Shown here piece by piece: positions 54,001 through 58,508 of a DNA stretch of 64,000 nt. The notes below the pieces were generated by a model that saw only the letters and a program-made list of their open reading frames with translations, was not told the DNA's origin and searched no databases. Position 1 is the stretch's first letter; every line of letters begins with the position of its first letter. Source of the stretch: Monoplex corrugatus (Eukaryota; Mollusca; Gastropoda; Littorinimorpha; Ranellidae); the NCBI GenBank assembly GCA_030674185.1, contig CM060315.1:85026454-85090453 (forward strand), given 5' to 3'. The position numbers and the translations under genes are program-made.

Positions 54001-54812
54001 GTTCTTCTGCAAGTACTAATGCATGCTGCACACAGAACCTCAGCATATCATATCACCCCAAAGACCATCACTGAAATATGAAAATGAAGCAGAGAAGGGG
54101 GAAAGCTTAAACTAAAACTGCTTCTTTTGTACAACTTCATCTACTTCTGACGTGCCTAGCTGTTTGCTGCAAAATATGACAACTTGGACTCTGCAAGATT
54201 TATTCAGAAAATATCTCCTTTTCTCAGAATAGACATGAAACCTTATCATGATATACTGAGGCTCTGAAAGGCTGCCCACACAGCATAAATATTTCAGATA
54301 TTAACTCACGATCAAGAGGTGGATATTTTTTTGGCCATCGTTTCTTCATGCGAATTCTCCAGTAGGACTCGTTGTTGAACAGATTACTGAACTTTGGCAC
54401 ACTCTGGACAGCGCATTGATGACAACTCCAGCCTCCAAAAAATCACAAATATAAAGTAGTATCTCAGCTGGAATGGTATCTAAGGTGATGGGCACAGTCT
54501 CATCTTGGTCCACCCATTCGGTAACACAGTCTTCTGAACTAATGCCGACGCAGGCTTCTTCAGGCAATACAGGATCTCTTGGTGTGTTTTCAGGGTCAAA
54601 ATCCATTTCAGAATTAATCTCTCCTGAATCTTCCATAGTACTTCTACTGTGGCAAAACTTACAAAATCCATTTCAAGAGAATGACTTTGACTTGTTAAGT
54701 CACCAGTTCTTGTTTTTTCAGTGATGACCGATTCAGTTTGCTCCATGTTACGTTTGCCTGATTCAGAGTCTGAATCAGACTTCCCTGCACCAACTTCATT
54801 TTGGCTTGCCAT
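25586..54812 (-). CDS. FBXW9: F-box/WD40 protein, FBXW9 orthologue (8 coding exons, 29 kb)
   Basis: Substrate-receptor subunit of an SCF (SKP1-CUL1-F-box) E3 ubiquitin ligase, acting in nucleus/cytosol; the animal family's targets are poorly known. Coding exons, 5' to 3': 54310-54812, 51821-51960, 43868-43996, 37744-37856, 33532-33769, 33244-33357, 28902-29060, 25586-25678. All joins have AG/GT borders and compatible phases. An F-box ([19 protein letters not shown]) is followed by a linker ([13 protein letters not shown]) and about seven WD-type blades, e.g. [59 protein letters not shown]. Order and wording follow vertebrate FBXW9, including the unusual FDWxxAC linker. Expected length is 437 residues from the ATG at 54636, or 496 from 54812 if two single-base losses in exon 1 are errors. 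Confidence 0.87.
26484..28243. repeat. four dispersed copies of a GTTATGCGCA motif
   Basis: Motif near GTGTCCCCGTTATGCGCA followed by CAAGA at 26484-26508 (minus), 26682-26708 (plus, TTATGTGCAG variant), 28047-28071 (plus) and 28219-28243 (minus). The right pair is a hairpin with about 150 bases between arms. This could be the internal repeat set of a DNA element; outer ends were not found. Confidence 0.45.
27807..27915 (+). pseudogene. plus-strand coding remnant inside FBXW9 intron
   Basis: After a splice-acceptor-like TTTGTTCCAG, the frame reads [11 protein letters not shown], an in-frame TGA, then [20 protein letters not shown]. The pattern (acidic linker, V.FL...G, W/F..DD) recalls a small domain at the C-terminus of transposon-associated proteins in molluscs, as does [19 protein letters not shown] at 46.9 kb. 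Short and broken, so the assignment is tentative. Confidence 0.3.
28601..28883. repeat. microsatellite cluster (CT)n, (CA)n, (A)n, (TA)n
   Basis: CTCTCT run at about 28602-28628, CA at 28637-28665, a 23-base A-run at 28674-28696 and a 63-base TA run at 28821-28883. The TA run ends 18 bases from FBXW9 exon 7. Confidence 0.95.
28902..29060 (-). CDS. FBXW9: FBXW9 exon 7
   Basis: 53 codons, phase 0 at both ends. Acceptor ACTGACAG; donor GGG/GTATGAGT, whose TGA would be a premature stop if not spliced. Encodes [20 protein letters not shown] and [13 protein letters not shown], a WD blade matching the penultimate blade of FBXW9. Confidence 0.87.
29135..29543 (+). repeat. TTAA-ended dispersed element (family 3), copy 1
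   Basis: About 400 bases alignable to the reverse complement of 34024-34400. The right end is GTCGGCACTCAAGGGGTTAA, so read outward-in it begins TTAACCCCTTGAGTGCCGAC. Copy 2 has TTAG at the same place. The other end is not defined and no coding capacity is seen. A piggyBac- or Kolobok-type non-autonomous element is possible because both classes use TTAA. Confidence 0.6.
29544..30240. other. FBXW9 intron 6, left part
   Basis: Unique DNA. Two short hairpins occur: GACAGGTCGAAACCTGTC at 30031-30048 and GTCCTCTAAAGGAC at about 30095-30108. CpG density rises from 29.9 kb to 30.3 kb. Confidence 0.5.
30241..30360 (+). promoter_or_regulatory. CpG-richer segment with possible first exon
   Basis: A plus-strand ATG at 30271 sits in a strong Kozak context (ATCATGG) and opens [20 protein letters not shown], continuing about 37 codons to TGA. 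An ATTGTAAAC word after 26 codons could be a splice donor. No downstream exon was found, so an intron-nested gene start is only a possibility. Confidence 0.22.
30862..30988. repeat. 64-bp tandem duplication
   Basis: Two near-identical copies of a unit starting CCACAAAGTCCAATGAGCCT and ending TTTACTCTCAAAAG. Confidence 0.93.
30989..33243. other. FBXW9 intron 6, right part
   Basis: AT-rich intron DNA. A ~95-bp direct repeat sits at 31624-31720 and 31793-31893 (both with ATTTGATTCACATGCAAAAT and TTTAATTTGG.C.G). A small ATC run occurs at 32589-32601. No gene seen. Confidence 0.55.
33244..33357 (-). CDS. FBXW9: FBXW9 exon 6
   Basis: 38 codons, phase 0 to 0; acceptor TGTGCAACAG, donor CAG/GTAAGG. 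Encodes [20 protein letters not shown] and DGRLNLMD. The leading ATG is an internal methionine, not a start. Matches the FBXW9 blade with SYxxxQLWxGDxxG. Confidence 0.87.
33532..33769 (-). CDS. FBXW9: FBXW9 exon 5
   Basis: 238 bases, the largest WD exon. The acceptor TTTTCCAG is followed by one base completing an AGG codon; donor ACG/GTGTGT. Encodes [28 protein letters not shown], then [20 protein letters not shown] and FSVYDRRAG: two WD blades. Confidence 0.9.
33770..34023. other. FBXW9 intron 4, left end
   Basis: Unique intron sequence, nothing recognised. Confidence 0.4.
34024..34400 (-). repeat. family 3 dispersed element, copy 2
   Basis: Inverted relative to 29135-29543, so the pair forms a ~5-kb-spaced inverted repeat around exons 5 and 6. 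Shared words include CCCCTTGACTGCCGAC, TTCCATATTTGTGGGAATCT, GATATGGCCCTCCTGAC and CTACAAAGAGAAGCAGCC. Confidence 0.65.
34401..35125. other. FBXW9 intron 4, with poly-C run
   Basis: C-run of about 16 at 34432-34447. The rest is unique AT-rich DNA without a gene. Confidence 0.5.
35130..36815 (+). mobile_element. RTE-like LINE (copy d), heavily decayed
   Basis: Starts in the endonuclease-RT linker ([20 protein letters not shown] at about 35210-35280) and follows copy c to the GATGATGATGATGA tail at 36798-36811. Motif A persists ([13 protein letters not shown], 35815-35855), the catalytic box is altered to YALD (about 36123), and later parts have deletions. Inserted in FBXW9 intron 4 in antisense orientation to the gene. 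Confidence 0.85.
36816..36978. other. spacer with short duplication
   Basis: GCAGATTTAATGAGTGACAA and GCTGATTTAATCAGTGACGA repeat about 55 bases apart. No gene. Confidence 0.4.
36979..37570 (-). mobile_element. mariner transposon, 3' half
   Basis: Minus-strand transposase fragment. [19 protein letters not shown] precedes [17 protein letters not shown], then the catalytic [11 protein letters not shown] and [16 protein letters not shown] blocks (mariner DDD signature, second and third aspartates) and the C-terminus [14 protein letters not shown] at 37051. The end at 36979 has the outline CAAGGGTTGTTCAATTTAAG directly next to a TA dinucleotide, the expected mariner target. The DNA-binding N-terminus, first catalytic aspartate and 5' inverted repeat are gone, so it is inactive. 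Confidence 0.88.
37571..37743. other. FBXW9 intron 4, right end
   Basis: Short AT-rich spacer between the mariner fragment and exon 4. Confidence 0.4.
37744..37856 (-). CDS. FBXW9: FBXW9 exon 4
   Basis: 113 bases; acceptor TTTTCAG, phase 0 start; donor CACAG/GTAAAG leaves two bases that pair with the first base of exon 5. Encodes [20 protein letters not shown] and [10 protein letters not shown], a classic WD blade with the terminal W-D. Confidence 0.9.
37985..38260 (+). repeat. tRNA-derived SINE
   Basis: The head has an excellent box A (TTAGCTCAGTGGTTAGGC) and box B-like TGCTGTTCAACCC. The body repeats the AACTGGCCTATTC, ATTCTGGTGGTGTCAGC and TTTCAAAGGACCC words seen at 21.7 and 57.9 kb. 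Right end uncertain. Confidence 0.7.
38261..38634. other. FBXW9 intron 3 spacer with (GTT)n
   Basis: Contains a TGTTGTTGTTGTTGCTGCTG tract at about 38525-38555. No gene seen. Confidence 0.5.
38635..39411. mobile_element. TTAA-flanked non-autonomous element (family 1)
   Basis: 777 bases bounded by TTAA on both sides. Terminal inverted repeats read TTAACTCTTTGAAGACATAA on the left and TTAACTCTTCGGAGACGTAA on the right (reverse complement), 16 of 20 matching. No transposase. TTAA targets are used by piggyBac and Kolobok elements; which applies cannot be told here. The right end contains the 45-bp triplicate listed next. Confidence 0.7.
39275..39400. repeat. 45-bp subterminal triplicate with small hairpins
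   Basis: Three units, each with AGCGGAATATCCGCT or the GTCCGCT variant (6-base arms AGCGGA/TCCGCT) and then CACGTCTCTAATGGTTT. The last unit runs into the right inverted repeat of the enclosing element. Confidence 0.85.
39412..39560. repeat. homopolymer cluster
   Basis: T-run followed by a G-run of about 14 (39467-39481), then T-rich sequence to 39515. Base calls in such runs are uncertain. Confidence 0.7.
39561..39690 (+). repeat. SINE tail fragment
   Basis: AAGACCTTGCCAGCAGTGTG, then CTGGCAGATTTAGGTGCATC and CATATGCATCTG align with the SINE tail at 57.94-58.05 kb. Confidence 0.5.
39691..40045. other. FBXW9 intron 3 spacer
   Basis: AT-rich; a short ATGTATGTATGT tract at about 39920. No gene seen. 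Confidence 0.5.
40046..40298. repeat. inverted repeat with ~52-59-base arms
   Basis: 40046-40104 and 40247-40298 are reverse complements (CCTTGTGACGTTTGAGTGGG, GTTTTACAGACC, GGATGGGATCAGG), spacer about 140 bases. It lies directly beside the inverted-repeat-flanked recombinase gene. Confidence 0.85.
40316..41425 (-). mobile_element. tyrosine-recombinase element with 46-bp inverted repeats
   Basis: 46-base inverted repeats at 40316-40361 and 41380-41425 (41 of 46 match), outer word CAGTTTTGC, inner word GGATCAAGTGAGA, enclose only a recombinase frame. DIRS elements have inverted terminal repeats but also gag and RT, which are missing. Either an internally deleted DIRS relative or a separate recombinase-only element. 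Confidence 0.65.
40396..41375 (-). pseudogene. decayed DIRS/Crypton-type tyrosine recombinase
   Basis: Minus strand, N to C: the core-binding domain at 41375-41175 ([20 protein letters not shown] then [16 protein letters not shown]); the middle at about 41050-40680 with frameshifts ([25 protein letters not shown]); and the catalytic end at 40653-40396 ([43 protein letters not shown]). The HxxR box reads HSTH instead of HSTR and the nucleophilic tyrosine position is not Y, so it is inactive. Confidence 0.8.
41426..41615. other. spacer
   Basis: Unique DNA, nothing recognised. Confidence 0.4.
41616..42296. mobile_element. TTAA-flanked non-autonomous element (family 2)
   Basis: 681 bases with TTAA at both ends. 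Inverted termini TTAACTCACTCCACCC (left) and TTAACTCTATCCACCT (right, reverse complement), 13 of 16 matching. Non-coding; the left half is strongly AT-rich, the right half CG-richer. Confidence 0.68.
42335..42420 (+). repeat. tRNA-derived SINE head
   Basis: Box A-like TGGCCAAGTTGATAGCATC and box B-like AAGGTTTGATTTC at tRNA spacing. It cannot fold as a tRNA. Confidence 0.55.
42421..42837. other. FBXW9 intron 3 spacer
   Basis: Unique DNA with a short duplication (CTGCTAGTAATTT and GAGTTATCAAAT at 42760-42810). No gene seen. Confidence 0.45.
42838..43500 (-). mobile_element. RTE-like LINE fragment (copy g), rearranged
   Basis: Minus strand, same subfamily as the intact copy at 18.6 kb: [28 protein letters not shown], then [20 protein letters not shown] and [15 protein letters not shown]. 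The segment that should hold YADD (about 43425-43445) has lost about 20 bases. An internal ~120-bp tandem duplication spans 43081-43321. Confidence 0.83.
43081..43321. repeat. ~120-bp tandem duplication inside LINE copy g
   Basis: Two copies starting GAGCA(A/G)GTTCCACCATCA-type sequence and ending CTCTGCCTTTGATATGT, with only a few differences. It duplicates the DFKYLGSVK coding block. Confidence 0.92.
43495..43635. repeat. 24-bp tandem repeat, six units
   Basis: TAATGACAGCATACATTTAG plus CTC, nearly identical units, starting exactly at the broken 5' side of LINE copy g. Confidence 0.95.
43868..43996 (-). CDS. FBXW9: FBXW9 exon 3
   Basis: 43 codons, phase 0 to 0; acceptor TGTCATGCAG, donor CTG/GTGAGT. 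Encodes [19 protein letters not shown] and a linker ending CIDKAHL. Matches the first WD blade of FBXW9 (LSGSRDRNVxLWDL type). Confidence 0.9.
44090..44174. repeat. (GT)n microsatellite
   Basis: About 35 GT units with one TT interruption, followed by shorter TG blocks to 44255. Confidence 0.95.
44500..44611 (+). repeat. family X copy, left half (split)
   Basis: ATCTAAGGCAATGCCCCTG, CCATCCAATTAATCACACA, GGGATTTAAAAAACATATA align with 52.18-52.24 kb. The repeat resumes at 49125, so a 4.5-kb element split it. Confidence 0.8.
45189..45407 (+). repeat. left subterminal motif pair
   Basis: TTGTAATGTTTGACGTCCGA followed by CAC at 45189-45211, and the variant GTTTTGACGTGTGACAC at 45391-45407. The same motif occurs in both orientations near the right end (48.75-48.94 kb). 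Confidence 0.7.
45331..45368 (+). CDS. candidate upstream mini-exon of the OTU-like gene
   Basis: Between an acceptor (CATTTCGCAG) and a donor (GAAG/GTATGT). It encodes [12 protein letters not shown] in the frame that joins [10 protein letters not shown] of the next exon. Plausible but short; the true first exon is not identified. Confidence 0.35.
46164..46172 (+). repeat. 9-bp target duplication, left copy
   Basis: GTGCACTTC, encoding VHF in the gene's frame; repeated at 46868-46876. Confidence 0.8.
46173..46867. mobile_element. foldback element with CCACAC / GTGTGG arms
   Basis: A 695-base palindromic insertion. Left arm: CGATACATCCCAGGTTCGAT then three further TTCGATACGTCCC-type repeats and CCACACC-rich DNA. 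Right arm: GTGTGGG-rich DNA, then the reverse complement of the same GGTTCGATACGTCCC repeats. The axis is near 46643. It is flanked by the 9-bp duplication GTGCACTTC. Long target duplications and repetitive inverted arms resemble foldback or Mutator-like elements. All long frames here are low-complexity artefacts. Confidence 0.8.
46868..46876 (+). repeat. 9-bp target duplication, right copy
   Basis: GTGCACTTC, followed at once by the continuing frame MSKARN. Confidence 0.8.
47249..47350. repeat. ~51-bp tandem duplication
   Basis: AATCATCCTTTTCTTCAAAT plus ATATTTCTTC, T-run, AATACTTAAATAC, twice without change. Confidence 0.95.
47439..47600. repeat. 60-bp tandem repeat, 2.7 units
   Basis: TTCTGCCCTGCTGGTTATCA, ATAGCGTGCACCTTTCCCCT, TCAGTTGGCGCACTTTTTGG; three base differences between units. 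Frames are open on both strands because 60 is divisible by three. Confidence 0.95.
47655..48064. repeat. microsatellite block (CA)n-(GA)n-(CA)n
   Basis: CA 47657-47689, GA 47710-47759, then about 280 bases of CA with GACACGC, CATACA and CGCGCG interruptions. All long frames here are repeat artefacts. Confidence 0.95.
48065..48754. other. gene-free stretch inside the 4.5-kb element
   Basis: Unique AT-rich DNA; no frame with recognisable residues. Confidence 0.45.
48755..48942. repeat. right subterminal inverted motif pair
   Basis: GTGTCGCACGTCAAACATTA at 48755 and its reverse complement ending at 48942, at least 21 bases perfect, 188 bases overall. No target duplication, so it could be a nested miniature element or, more likely given the left-side copies, part of the enclosing element's repeat set. 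Confidence 0.75.
49125..49195 (+). repeat. family X copy, right half (split)
   Basis: CATATCTGAATACAAATTTA, then AACATAACTAAGGACACTAA align with 52.23-52.34 kb and continue the left half at 44500-44611. Confidence 0.75.
49196..51235. other. FBXW9 intron 2, gene-free
   Basis: AT-rich DNA without supported gene; scattered frames lack motifs. Poly-T at 49268-49278. Confidence 0.5.
51236..51525 (+). repeat. family X copy, right half only
   Basis: AGAGCCAAAATGCACTTAAT, CACCAGCAAGGCAGAAAATG, GAGGAAATTTCAAGCACAGA, GAAAGAGTCCCCGGCATCCC in the same order as at 52.37-52.63 kb and, inverted, 7.69-8.0 kb. Confidence 0.8.
51655..51760 (+). repeat. family X short terminal fragment
   Basis: GAGGAAATTCTTAATCTCTA, GCACAGAAATTCC and GAGTGAAAGAGCC.AAAGCATCCC match only the last ~100 bases of family X. 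It lies just outside FBXW9 exon 2. Confidence 0.65.
51821..51960 (-). CDS. FBXW9: FBXW9 exon 2
   Basis: 140 bases; acceptor GTTGGCAG, two bases complete a CGC codon begun in exon 1; donor GAG/GTTAGA. Encodes [20 protein letters not shown] and [18 protein letters not shown]. The DxDWxxAC and HxASxDSV words are diagnostic of FBXW9 between the F-box and the first blade. Confidence 0.88.
51961..52184. repeat. spacer with (TA)n
   Basis: TA run at 52130-52152; otherwise unique. Confidence 0.6.
52185..52680 (+). repeat. family X, most complete copy
   Basis: About 495 bases from ATCTAAGGACATGCCCCTGG to the GGGGAGGGG end. All landmarks of the other copies are present. The ~35-base segment ATCTGAATACAAATT is partly duplicated at 52290. 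No coding domain. Confidence 0.8.
52681..52897. other. spacer
   Basis: AT-rich, nothing recognised. Confidence 0.4.
52898..53226. repeat. degenerate ~110-126-bp tandem repeat, three units
   Basis: Each unit contains TCTTCATATAAA.AATG, AATTACCAGTACACCA and AACATCACCTGTCA. Units start at about 52900, 53008 and 53135. Confidence 0.85.
53227..54309. other. FBXW9 intron 1, gene-free end
   Basis: AT-rich intron DNA without recognisable elements. Confidence 0.5.
54310..54812 (-). CDS. FBXW9: FBXW9 exon 1 coding part (two apparent frameshifts)
   Basis: Donor CTTGATC/GTGAGTTA. Two possible starts: ATG at 54812 ([20 protein letters not shown], acidic/serine-rich as in vertebrate FBXW9 N-termini) and ATG at 54636 in a strong context ([20 protein letters not shown]). 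These frames differ by one base near 54665, at a four-T run. A second shift near 54400 separates the F-box frame ([11 protein letters not shown]) from [20 protein letters not shown], at a three-A run. One extra base at each run makes the whole exon one frame and gives the phase exon 2 needs. Confidence 0.75.
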
Positions 54813-55460
54813 TTGATAAAATATTGGTCAATATTCTACAACCTTATTCTACAACCCGCTTTGTCTGAAAATTATATTTAGTTTTAGTTATAATGCCCAA
54901 TACTGTGCAAAGTTCTCTGTAAGTTTGGCCTTCACCACCTTGTTCTGTTGGCTCATGTGGCTGCCCATGTCAAAACACAAAACCAGACCAGCATTCCTCT
55001 GTTTTGTCAATTCCTGTGTCATGATCAGAAAAAAGAGCAAATAAATATTAATCAGTAACTTTTAGATTAACAACAAAATTATCAACGAAACAAAGGTTCA
55101 TCATCTTCATCAGTTCATGACCCATCATCTCTGCGTAAGGGATGAGGGAGAGCCTTTTCATCAAAATGTACCAGGTGCATTAAACTGAGTCAATGTGGTA
55201 CATATCTATGATGTTTTCGCTGATCTTTAAGGCATATTACCAATTTTGCCAAATATATTAATATGACGAATTCCAAAAACATCACTGAGTCACCAGCCTT
55301 TCAAACAACGAACCGCAGGAAGTGTAAACAAAGGAGGAGGTTTCAAACTGCTTTTACTATTGGCTGAAAGAGAGAGTTTCCGGTAAGTAAACGCGTTAAT
55401 GATTGGAGTTTACACTTTGACGTCTGCTGAGTTGAACTCAGGTCTGTTGAGGTGAACGGA
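54813..55460 (-). promoter_or_regulatory. likely FBXW9 5' UTR and promoter region
   Basis: On the minus strand an acceptor-like AATTTTCAG ends at 54865, suggesting a 5' UTR intron. Further upstream, an inverted CCAAT box (ATTGGCT on the plus strand at 55359-55365) and an ETS-type GGAAGT word at about 55318 lie in GC-richer sequence. TSS not determined. Confidence 0.4.
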
Positions 55461-56545
55461 GAGTTGTGTACCTTCATACGCAAGTCATGATCCCAACCGA
55501 TGAAAGATTCTTTGTAAACGATACCGAGGTTTTATGAAAGCTCAGAGTGTCTGCAAGAATCAATGGTAACAAAAGAAAGGGTTGTGTTTTATTCGATTAT
55601 ATAGAAAATACGCAATGTAAGGATTGTTGGAAAAAAGGTTCATACACACACAAAGTAGACTAGACGTATATTAATTATAGGCCTAAATATAATAATATAA
55701 AAAGTAAATAGAGAGGAAAAGACTGTGCCAGAAGATAATTTCATAAACAAAATGAACGAAATTGTTAAACAGTTGTTATGGACCTATAAAAAGAATTATC
55801 ATTTGATGGAGAAAAAAAAAAGATGGCACATACGACACGAAACTAAACTTATTTCTCTCCCGTGTGTGCAGTGAATAAGCAAATGTATAACTTAGTACAC
55901 TAATCAAGCAATCAATAAAATGACTTTTATAAGATGTTTGTTTATATACATTGATAAGAACATATCTATCAAATTATACAAAAACACTTGTAAGTCATAC
56001 TTAAAAATTAAATTTAGGTACAGAAACGTGTTATCATGACTTACCAGCGTCTGAAGAAATAGGTGTTAATTGTCGGAGGAGCAGTGGTTTAGGAAGAGGA
56101 AGGGGATGAGAAGTATGAATATCATTTTAATAGAACTGGATAAAGGTCTAACACTGATTAGCAAACTCTTTGTGTGTATGTGTGTGTATGTCTGTGCATG
56201 TGCATTTACATGGGTGAATCACTGAATGTTTCAGTGTGCATGTTTATCATGTTTATGTGTAGGTTCATGCATGCATGCATCATGTGTATGCAAATGTACA
56301 TTTTGTGGGTGCACGCACCATTGTGTATGTGTGTGTAAGGGGAAAAGAAGTAGTCATTACTTTTGTGTGTGTGTGTAGTTGGAACAGAATCGGCGTTACT
56401 GAACTGCACCAAAGTGACTCAGGTAGCAAAGCAGTCTCCTCTAGTGAGCGACTACATGACAGCTTGACATCACTGGTTCCTATTAATTTCCTGGCTTTGA
56501 GATTTTAACTAAATGAACTTGGTGCGTTTATGAAATAATGAAATA
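55461..56545. other. gene-free stretch
   Basis: AT-rich DNA with TGTGTG patches at 56.17-56.39 kb. No gene supported. Confidence 0.45.
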
Positions 56546-56857
56546 TTGAAAGGCAGGAACAAATGGCATGAGATCAACACCACTGAAGCAGTGCCAAAGA
56601 TGTGGGGTTGGTTTGATATGGAGGGAGTTAAATTCAGTTCAAATGAACTACTTCACAAGGGCTGGATATCAAAGATGAATAACTTAGATTACTGGCCTAA
56701 GCCCCATGACAACAGCACAGTAGCATGGCTATCTGGATTGGTTTATACTTTGAAGCTTGCTCAAGAGCGAGTTCAAGAGGGATTCATCACACACAAACAA
56801 TTTCATATGTGCTACACCAAAATCTGTCAACTGTTATCTGGCTCTGGAACTCCTTAA
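56546..56857 (+). CDS. unassigned ORF, 103 codons
   Basis: Starts MKGRNKWHEINTTEAVPKMW and contains WLSGLVYTLKLAQERVQEGF. Mixed composition and the absence of low complexity make it look more coding-like than other frames nearby, but I recognise no domain, no splice context is clear, and the start ATG is weakly supported (taatgaaATATTGAA upstream). It could be a transposon remnant or chance. Confidence 0.25.
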   Translation: MKGRNKWHEINTTEAVPKMWGWFDMEGVKFSSNELLHKGWISKMNNLDYWPKPHDNSTVAWLSGLVYTLKLAQERVQEGFITHKQFHMCYTKICQLLSGSGTP

Positions 56858-56954
56858 GCCTGCACCTAATCCTATGGGGAAATGACCTACAAAATACTGA
56901 CACCACCAAAATAGTAATAAGAATATAAAAAAAATTATATTAAGATGGGTAGTC

Positions 56955-57062
56955 CACAAGCCAATTTTAAAGTTGTAGGCTGGAGTTGAACTTGGAAGAT
57001 CAGATCTTGAGTGTAGGGCTCTGTCAAATCAACTGAGCTAACCAACCTGCTATAAATTAATG
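56955..57062 (-). repeat. tRNA-derived SINE head
   Basis: Minus strand: box A TTAGCTCAGTTGATTTGAC, box B CCAAGTTCAACTCC. It shares a head type with the SINE at 37985. No tRNA fold. Confidence 0.65.
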
Positions 57063-57855
57063 ATGTGAGGAGATATCATGTTTATGACTGACCATGACTA
57101 AGCATAAAGTGAAGTTCAATGATAAAATTCATATTTGGTCTTTCTTCCCCCCCCCCCCCCAGTTCTCTCCCCATCCCCCTTCCAATTTATTCTGTAACTT
57201 TCACTGAGTGATTGATTTGTTGTTTGTTTGTTTTTGAAGGCAGATAAATATGCTTTCTCTCACGAGGGATTGTTTTTGTCAGTTTACATTAGCGTTCCAG
57301 CACAGAGGTGCGATTAGAGACAGTCTTTTTTTTTCTTGTCCTGCAACAACTACTTCGTGATGACAAGGGGCTGCAGTCCCAAACACTTTTTTCATTGACC
57401 CACTCTGTCATATGATTTGCCTTGTTATAAAAGACAAACTAGAAAATTGTTCTGTTGCGTTGTATGACATGATTCACCTCCTATAAAATATACCAGAAAC
57501 TTGCTCTGTCCACACTATGGTATGTGCTGGCCTGTCTGTGAAAGGGGCAGGAAAATGCCCAGAAAATGATGTAGCTGTGCCATTAAACCAGCTTCAATTC
57601 AAGTATCAGAAAAGCATATGAGAAGCAATCAACTTACAGCTTATTCCAAATTTATAGAAACATTTACCGTCAAAAACGCCCAAAAGTTGTGGAGATTTAA
57701 AGGAAAGCCTGTATACCCACCCCCGCTTCTGTATTTTTTTAAAGAGAGCTGGCTGGATCTTGTAGGTCTAATGGAGTTGTGGAATCAAAATAAGAAGTAG
57801 GCTTATCAAATTGTTACTGTGTTAGAAATAAGACGGGGAAAAAAAGACCTGTTTG
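57063..57855. other. gene-free stretch with poly-C run
   Basis: C-run at 57147-57161 and (TTTG)n at 57213-57233. No gene. Confidence 0.5.
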
Positions 57856-58085
57856 CTGCCCATCTTAATGCTCCAATCAGTTTAACGATGTCAGTTTAGT
57901 GTTTCATAGGTCCTGCCCCTCCACCCCTCACAGACCCCACCATTTCAAGGCCTTGCCAGCACATTTTAGCTTTTGCACAGACTAAAAGAATCTGCCAGAT
58001 GGCAGACTGGATGGAGCGCATATGGAATTACCCGCTTGCGATAAATTCCTCTTGAAGAAATGTCGACTCTAAAATCTTAAGGCAT
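57856..58085 (+). repeat. SINE body and tail
   Basis: ACGATGTCAGTTTAGTGTTT, AAGGCCTTGCCAGCACATTT, then the stem TCTGCCAGATGGCAGA and GGATGGAGCGCATATGGAAT. This is the best tail copy in the window and aligns with 1.32, 21.7, 38.2 and 39.6 kb. Confidence 0.7.
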
Positions 58086-58365
58086 AAAGGTGTTAAATCT
58101 AAGACAAAAAGTAGGAATTGATACTGAAGCTGTCCTACTCTTCACAGCTGAAGTTCGCTGAGATGTCGATCTATGTTATCATATGACAGATGTTTGTGTT
58201 ACTAGTACGGTAGTAGTTTTAGAAAAATTCTCTGTGGAGATCCGTACAGCAGAAGGTCCTCAGCAGAGAATCCCCGTCAAGCAAGTGTTTCAGCCCTTAA
58301 CTCCTGATATTCTCAGGGGACTGGACCGCATCCAGATCATGAGTCCTGGATGCCCTTCTGTTGTT

Positions 58366-58372
58366 GCCTTTT

Positions 58373-58406
<34 letters not shown>

Positions 58407-58420
58407 AATTATATAATTTA

Positions 58421-58507
<87 letters not shown>

Positions 58508-58508
58508 A
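58366..58508. repeat. (TA)n-(TG)n microsatellite
   Basis: Three TA blocks followed by TG, immediately before the 5' break of LINE copy e. Confidence 0.95.
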
